A stretch of 64,000 nt of DNA from Lactobacillus isalae. GTDB taxonomy: Bacteria; Bacillota; Bacilli; Lactobacillales; Lactobacillaceae. Below, piece by piece: positions 60,224 to 64,000 of the stretch; positions within the stretch are counted from its first letter, which is position 1, and each line of letters opens with the position of its first letter. Under the pieces are notes generated by a model, which worked only from the letters and a program-made list of their open reading frames with translations, did no database searches and was not told the origin of the DNA. Location: positions 1,798,001 to 1,862,000 of the forward strand of contig NZ_OX443569.1 in NCBI RefSeq assembly GCF_947539375.1, read 5' to 3'. The position numbers and the translations under genes are program-made.

Positions 60224-61438
60224 ATGAAGCATAGTAGAGTATTACAAATCCAAATTTATTTAAATATTGCGATTACGATAGTTATGTTAATAAATTATCA
60301 TACAATCAAAGATTGGATTTATATAGGTATATTGGTCATATCTATTTTAATAAATAAATTTATAAAAATATCCCAAGTAGTAAATATTGTATTTTTGCCT
60401 ATGATTTTTGTAGATCAATTTGGTTGTTTCATAGATTTACTTATAAAGGATTTACCTAAGTTAACAGTAATCCTATTCTGGATATATTTTGTTGGAACAA
60501 TGTTTGTATTAATTCCAGTCGTTTCGGTTGAATATGGAAAGATAGAAAAACCTATTTTTCGTTTGATAGCATCAGTATGGGTAACATACATGCTTTCAGC
60601 CATTGGGAGTCCCCTTTATTTACGAACCTTGTCTCAAGCACACGTATTAATAGGTTTAAATAGATCAGGGATTGTATATGGATTAACGACTTTAGTATAT
60701 GGATACATTCTTCTTAAAAAGTGGGGTTATAAGTTTAGGCTGAATTTGAACACTGAATTTTTTAGTAAAAGAAAAAATGTGATAGTATTTCTGCTAGTAA
60801 TGGGATGTACTATTTATATAGTTCTGTGCGAAGTATTTAGTAACATGGCGTTAAATTTGCAAGAATTGTTGTGGAAATGGGATTTTTCTTTAATTAATCC
60901 ATTTGATTCAATTTATTTTAGAGAATCATGGAGAATATTTTTTGATGCAACTGATGCTGGTATTGGCGAGGAAACAGTTCGATATATAAATATTTTGATC
61001 TTATTGATGATTTTTAAAAATAAAAACAATCAAATTGCGTATGCTATTGTAGTTAGTTCAATTTTATTTGCCTTACCACACATTGGTAGTGCGTTTGCTA
61101 GAGAGCATCGATTCTCTCTCTTAGGAACAACATTACAAGTAATTAACTCATTTGGCTTCGGATGTTTTATGGCTACACTTTTTCTTTATAGTGGAAAAAT
61201 ATGGATACCAATGATTATACATGCTTTGAATGATTTCTTAATTTTCTCAATTACGCCTCTTGGCACTAACAACGCAGGAATTTTTTATAGTGAAATAGGG
61301 CAAGTTTTAAAGGTATTAATATTTGTGTTCATTTGGATAATATTTGCAATAATTACCTTTACTAAGAATAAAGACATCATTCACAATAATGTCCAAATCT
61401 TGACTCGAGTTCAAAAAACAGATTTGACAATTTCGTGA
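60224..61438 (+). CDS. CPBP-family intramembrane protease 2 in the peptide locus
   Basis: 404 residues, about ten membrane segments. It is a paralogue of the first copy: the block KWDFSLINPFDSIYFRESW and motifs GEETVRY, FALPHIGSAF and HALND, then SITPLG, match it. The ATG has GGTGGAAT upstream. The 3' end contains a perfect -35 box for the next gene. Likely roles are the same as for the first copy: peptide processing, immunity or signal proteolysis. Confidence 0.83.
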   Translation: MKHSRVLQIQIYLNIAITIVMLINYHTIKDWIYIGILVISILINKFIKISQVVNIVFLPMIFVDQFGCFIDLLIKDLPKLTVILFWIYFVGTMFVLIPVVSVEYGKIEKPIFRLIASVWVTYMLSAIGSPLYLRTLSQAHVLIGLNRSGIVYGLTTLVYGYILLKKWGYKFRLNLNTEFFSKRKNVIVFLLVMGCTIYIVLCEVFSNMALNLQELLWKWDFSLINPFDSIYFRESWRIFFDATDAGIGEETVRYINILILLMIFKNKNNQIAYAIVVSSILFALPHIGSAFAREHRFSLLGTTLQVINSFGFGCFMATLFLYSGKIWIPMIIHALNDFLIFSITPLGTNNAGIFYSEIGQVLKVLIFVFIWIIFAIITFTKNKDIIHNNVQILTRVQKTDLTIS

Positions 61439-61451
61439 AGCAAGTTATAAT
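61424..61451 (+). promoter_or_regulatory. Consensus promoter inside the CPBP 2 stop region
   Basis: TTGACA at 61424-61429 and TATAAT at 61446-61451, both perfect, with a 16-bp spacer. The predicted start is near 61458, giving a ~110-nt leader for the permease gene. Confidence 0.85.
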
Positions 61452-61512
61452 ACAAACAAATAAAATAGCCAATTAATTGACTATACAAGAACTTTAATTT
61501 CATAAAATAGAA

Positions 61513-61549
61513 ATGCCTCTAGTATAAGTTAAGTACTAGGGGTATTTTT
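61513..61549 (+). terminator. Leader terminator before the amino acid permease
   Basis: A 12-bp stem ATGCCTCTAGTA / TACTAGGGGTAT (two G-U) with a 9-nt loop and T5, 22 bp before the start codon. It either ends a short RNA or acts as an attenuator. Confidence 0.75.
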
Positions 61550-61570
61550 GTCTTTAAGGGGGATTACAAA

Positions 61571-62923
61571 ATGGATGAAAAGGAGAAGCTAAAACTAAAA
61601 AGGTCGCTTAAGAGCCGTCATGTAACGATGATTGCAATTGGTGGAGCTATTGGTACTGGATTGTTTTTAGGATCTGGTACAGCTATTCAAAGTGCTGGTC
61701 CATCAATTATCTTGTCTTATTTGATCGTTGGTATTATTAGCTTTTTCATGATGAGAGCGCTCGGAGAGTTAATCTTAGCTGATCCTGAGCAACATTCATT
61801 TATCGAATCAGTAAAAAAGTACCTGGGAAATAGAATGGAATTTGTTGCGGGATGGACGTATTGGCTATGCTGGCTTAGTTTAGCGATGGCTGATTTAACT
61901 GCAACTGGAATTTATTTAAAATATTGGTTTAAAGATTTACCTCAATGGGTTGGTCCTCTAGTAATTGTCATCTTATTAATGCTTGTTAACATGGTTAACG
62001 TTGGATTATTTGGCGAGCTTGAAAGCTGGTTTTCAATGATTAAGGTATTGGCTATCCTAGCTTTGATTATTACTGGGGCAATTCTTTTAGTTATGCATAC
62101 CAAAATTGACTCTAGAACAGTTTCTCTTACTAATCTGGTGAATTATGGAGGATTTTTCCCAACAGGCTCGTGGGGCTTTTTAAAGTCATTTCAGATGGTA
62201 GTCTTTGCCTTTGTTGGAATTGAAATTGTTGGTTTAACAGCAGGTGAAACAGCCAATCCAGACAAGGACATTCCCAAGGCAATTAATACTTTGCCGGTAA
62301 GAATTGGATTATTCTACGTAGGGTCGATGATTGCTATTATGGCAGTCTATCCTTGGAACAAGATTGTTACTACAACTAGTCCATTTGTGCAGGTCTTTGG
62401 AGCAATTGGGATTCCTGCAGCAGCTGGAATTTTAAACTTTGTGGTTTTAACAGCTGCTATGTCTGCTACCAATAGTGCTATTTTTTCAACGAGTAGGTCA
62501 TTATACGCACTCTCACGTGGAAATAATGCACCTAAGAGATTTGGTAAGTTAAGTAAGAAAGCAGTTCCTAATAATGCCTTGACTTTCTCGTCGTTAATTT
62601 TATTTATTGTAGTAATTCTTAACTATATCATGCCAGCTCGAGTATTTGATATTATTTCTAGTGTTTCAACGATCAACTTCATTATGGTATGGATCATCAT
62701 TATGTGGACTCACTTAAAATACCGTGCTGAAAATAAAAATAATCTTGGTAGTTTTAGAATGCCAGGATTTCCTTTAACGAGCTGGATCACAATTATTTTT
62801 TACGTAGTAATTTTAGTGATTTTGGCGCTAATTCCAGCTACGAGATTGCCATTAATTATTTCAATCATTTTTATTCTAGTTTTAGCATTTAGCTATACTT
62901 TATTAGAGAAAAGAAAAAATTAA
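61571..62923 (+). CDS. APC-family amino acid permease (AAT type)
   Basis: 450 residues, 12 segments. The opening RSLKSRHVTMIAIGGAIGTG and GLFLGSGTAIQSAGPSIILS identify the amino acid transporter (AAT) branch of the APC superfamily (relatives import D-Ser/Ala/Gly, aromatic or basic residues with protons). The Glu of GELIL and the AGETANPDKDIPKAI loop are conserved. AAGGGGGATTAC lies before the ATG. The specificity cannot be read. It is driven by the consensus promoter and a terminator-containing leader. Confidence 0.9.
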   Translation: MDEKEKLKLKRSLKSRHVTMIAIGGAIGTGLFLGSGTAIQSAGPSIILSYLIVGIISFFMMRALGELILADPEQHSFIESVKKYLGNRMEFVAGWTYWLCWLSLAMADLTATGIYLKYWFKDLPQWVGPLVIVILLMLVNMVNVGLFGELESWFSMIKVLAILALIITGAILLVMHTKIDSRTVSLTNLVNYGGFFPTGSWGFLKSFQMVVFAFVGIEIVGLTAGETANPDKDIPKAINTLPVRIGLFYVGSMIAIMAVYPWNKIVTTTSPFVQVFGAIGIPAAAGILNFVVLTAAMSATNSAIFSTSRSLYALSRGNNAPKRFGKLSKKAVPNNALTFSSLILFIVVILNYIMPARVFDIISSVSTINFIMVWIIIMWTHLKYRAENKNNLGSFRMPGFPLTSWITIIFYVVILVILALIPATRLPLIISIIFILVLAFSYTLLEKRKN

Positions 62924-62930
62924 ATATCAT

Positions 62931-62966
62931 GAAAAGACTGGTAGGCTTAGCTATCAGTCTTTTTAT
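62931..62966 (+). terminator. Terminator after the permease
   Basis: 9-bp stem AAAAGACTG / CAGTCTTTT with a 14-nt loop and T5. Confidence 0.83.
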
Positions 62967-63020
62967 ATAGTATTAAGTCGAAAAAAGACTAATCATTGCT
63001 CGTGATTAATAATGGGACTT

Positions 63021-63066
63021 GGTATAATAATTGTAATTAATACCATGAAAACGCTATACTGTATAG
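63021..63066 (+). promoter_or_regulatory. Promoter and likely operator of the TetR gene
   Basis: A perfect palindrome CTATAC-T-GTATAG lies at 63054-63066, and a longer imperfect one at 63021-63044 (GGTATAAT ... ATTAATACC). TATACT or TATAAT boxes overlap both. This arrangement fits autoregulation by the TetR protein encoded 30 bp downstream. Confidence 0.5.
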
Positions 63067-63096
63067 GAATAGAATAATAATAACGAGGAAAAAGAT

Positions 63097-63756
63097 ATGG
63101 CACGACAAAAAAATTTAGTAAGACGGCATGAAATATTACGCAATACATATATGCTTTTAAAAAAGAGAGGTATGGAAAATGTATCGCTACAAATGATTGC
63201 GGATAAGTCAAGCATTTCTAAATCATTGCTCCAATCTTACTATCCACATAAAAATTTGTTAATTACAGAGATTGTTACTAATTTTATGACAGCGGTTTTG
63301 AAGAGCTTAAATGCGACCGATTTTGGAAACTTAAATACCTACTCTAAAATGAAAATTTTTATTTATTTAATTTTAGAGCAAGGAATCCAAGATGAGGGTG
63401 TTGAGCGCGTCGTTAAGAGTATTTTAAGCGATAATGAATCTCTGGATCGATGGAGTCAGATCCTAGATGACTGGCTTACAAATGAGGGCGTTAAGCATGA
63501 CCTGGGAAATGATCGACAAGTTCAGATTGGATTGAACTTCATTGTTACAGCTGGCGGTAGTTTATACATAAAACGGACCGAATTCGATTTAGATGCAGAT
63601 CAAATTTCTGATATAATGGTAAAAACTTTTATGTCAACATTTCTATCAATTGATGAGTCTAAGATAAGCAAAACACTTGATGAGGCAAAATCTGCTTTAC
63701 AAAAATATGAACTAAGTACCTTAACCCAGACAATTAATGAGATGTTTGACAATTAA
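63097..63756 (+). CDS. TetR-family transcriptional regulator
   Basis: 219 residues. The N-terminal helix-turn-helix (about 10-55) reads RHEILRNTYMLLKKRGMENV, then SLQMIADKSSISKSLLQSYY. The rest is a helical ligand domain without clear motifs. GAGGAAAAAGAT lies before the ATG. The next gene, a membrane protein 20 bp downstream, is its likely target; palindromes in its promoter suggest autoregulation. The ligand is unknown. Confidence 0.88.
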   Translation: MARQKNLVRRHEILRNTYMLLKKRGMENVSLQMIADKSSISKSLLQSYYPHKNLLITEIVTNFMTAVLKSLNATDFGNLNTYSKMKIFIYLILEQGIQDEGVERVVKSILSDNESLDRWSQILDDWLTNEGVKHDLGNDRQVQIGLNFIVTAGGSLYIKRTEFDLDADQISDIMVKTFMSTFLSIDESKISKTLDEAKSALQKYELSTLTQTINEMFDN

Positions 63757-63776
63757 TTTTAAGGAAGGTCTAGGAA

Positions 63777-64000
63777 ATGGCAATACGCACACGCAGTGAG
63801 TTGCGTAGAATTGATCAGGCTCAAACTGTACGTGACAAAAGATCATTTGGAATTGCGATTTTTACAATTGTGGTCTTGTTTTTCAGTTTAGTAACTTTTA
63901 TGAATCCCATTTTTATGAAGAGCCAGATTGCAAAAGAAAGTAATGGTGTTGTAGCTGAACGCTACATCAATCAAAAATTTGATAATTTCGCTGCAGCAAT
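63777..64000 (+). CDS. Membrane protein, 3'-truncated by the window edge
   Basis: 74 residues are visible, starting MAIRTRSELRRIDQAQTVRD, with AAGGAAGG upstream. One membrane segment (about 25-45: GIAIFTIVVLFFSLVTFMNP) is followed by an extracellular stretch. The gene runs off the window. It lies 20 bp after the TetR gene, so it is probably in its operon. The family cannot be judged from this part. Confidence 0.75.
   Translation, partial: MAIRTRSELRRIDQAQTVRDKRSFGIAIFTIVVLFFSLVTFMNPIFMKSQIAKESNGVVAERYINQKFDNFAAA

Overview
The window looks like a chromosomal segment of a low-GC lactic acid bacterium of the Lactobacillus johnsonii/gasseri type. The pointers are AT-rich DNA with strong GGAGG-type ribosome binding sites, giant mucus-binding adhesins with an LPQTG sortase signal, PepI proline iminopeptidase, the complete WalRK-YycHIJ-HtrA-RlmH block that usually lies near the replication origin in Firmicutes, and a Firmicutes-type YkoEDC thiamine-precursor transporter. 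No transposon, phage, CRISPR array or rRNA was seen. The species is an inference from gene content.

Layout. 1-9.5 kb: the 3' part of a giant sortase-anchored mucus-binding protein, then a related 989-residue protein with neither signal peptide nor anchor. 9.6-19.6 kb: metabolism and transport (amino acid antiporter, LysR regulator with a flavinylated fumarate reductase-like enzyme, BrnQ, MenG, PepI, a PepSY lipoprotein, an MFS carrier). 19.7-24.2 kb, minus strand: a five-gene cassette of three GT8 glycosyltransferases between two acyltransferases. 24.2-24.6 kb: two identical tRNA-Lys(CUU) genes in a 203-bp tandem duplication. 24.6-32.5 kb: walR, walK, yycH, yycI, yycJ, htrA, a gene-free DnaA-box-rich interval, and rlmH. 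32.5-35.2 kb: ykoEDC behind a TPP riboswitch. 35.3-42 kb: AraC regulator, HtpX/LemA, an ion-transporter-superfamily permease, an Fe-S family protein, an unlisted 46-residue basic protein, HD and HNH proteins. 42.2-44.9 kb: an amino acid ABC transporter under a lysine riboswitch. 44.9-57.3 kb: DNA alkylation proteins, TerC, sirtuin, cardiolipin synthase, peptidases, RNase H, a candidate small RNA, hydrolases and prs. 57.4-61.4 kb: three related small secreted peptides and two large CPBP-family membrane proteases, in a locus that arose by duplication and still carries a decayed copy of the 3' end of prs. 61.4-64 kb: an amino acid permease, and a TetR regulator with the start of a membrane protein.

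The most novel-looking part is the peptide/CPBP locus: three secreted peptides with near-identical leaders and diverging glycine-rich tails alternate with paralogous intramembrane proteases, suggesting a bacteriocin-like or signalling system. Other notable points are a cardiolipin synthase whose reading frame has no ATG, GTG or TTG before its membrane anchor and seems to start at ATT, an Ogt-like protein with Ser in place of the acceptor Cys, and an independent ~70-nt transcript near 53.1 kb.

Cell-envelope themes recur: WalRK, HtrA, adhesins, the GT8/acyltransferase cassette, Cls and CPBP proteins. All functional statements come from reading motifs by eye; no database search was run.
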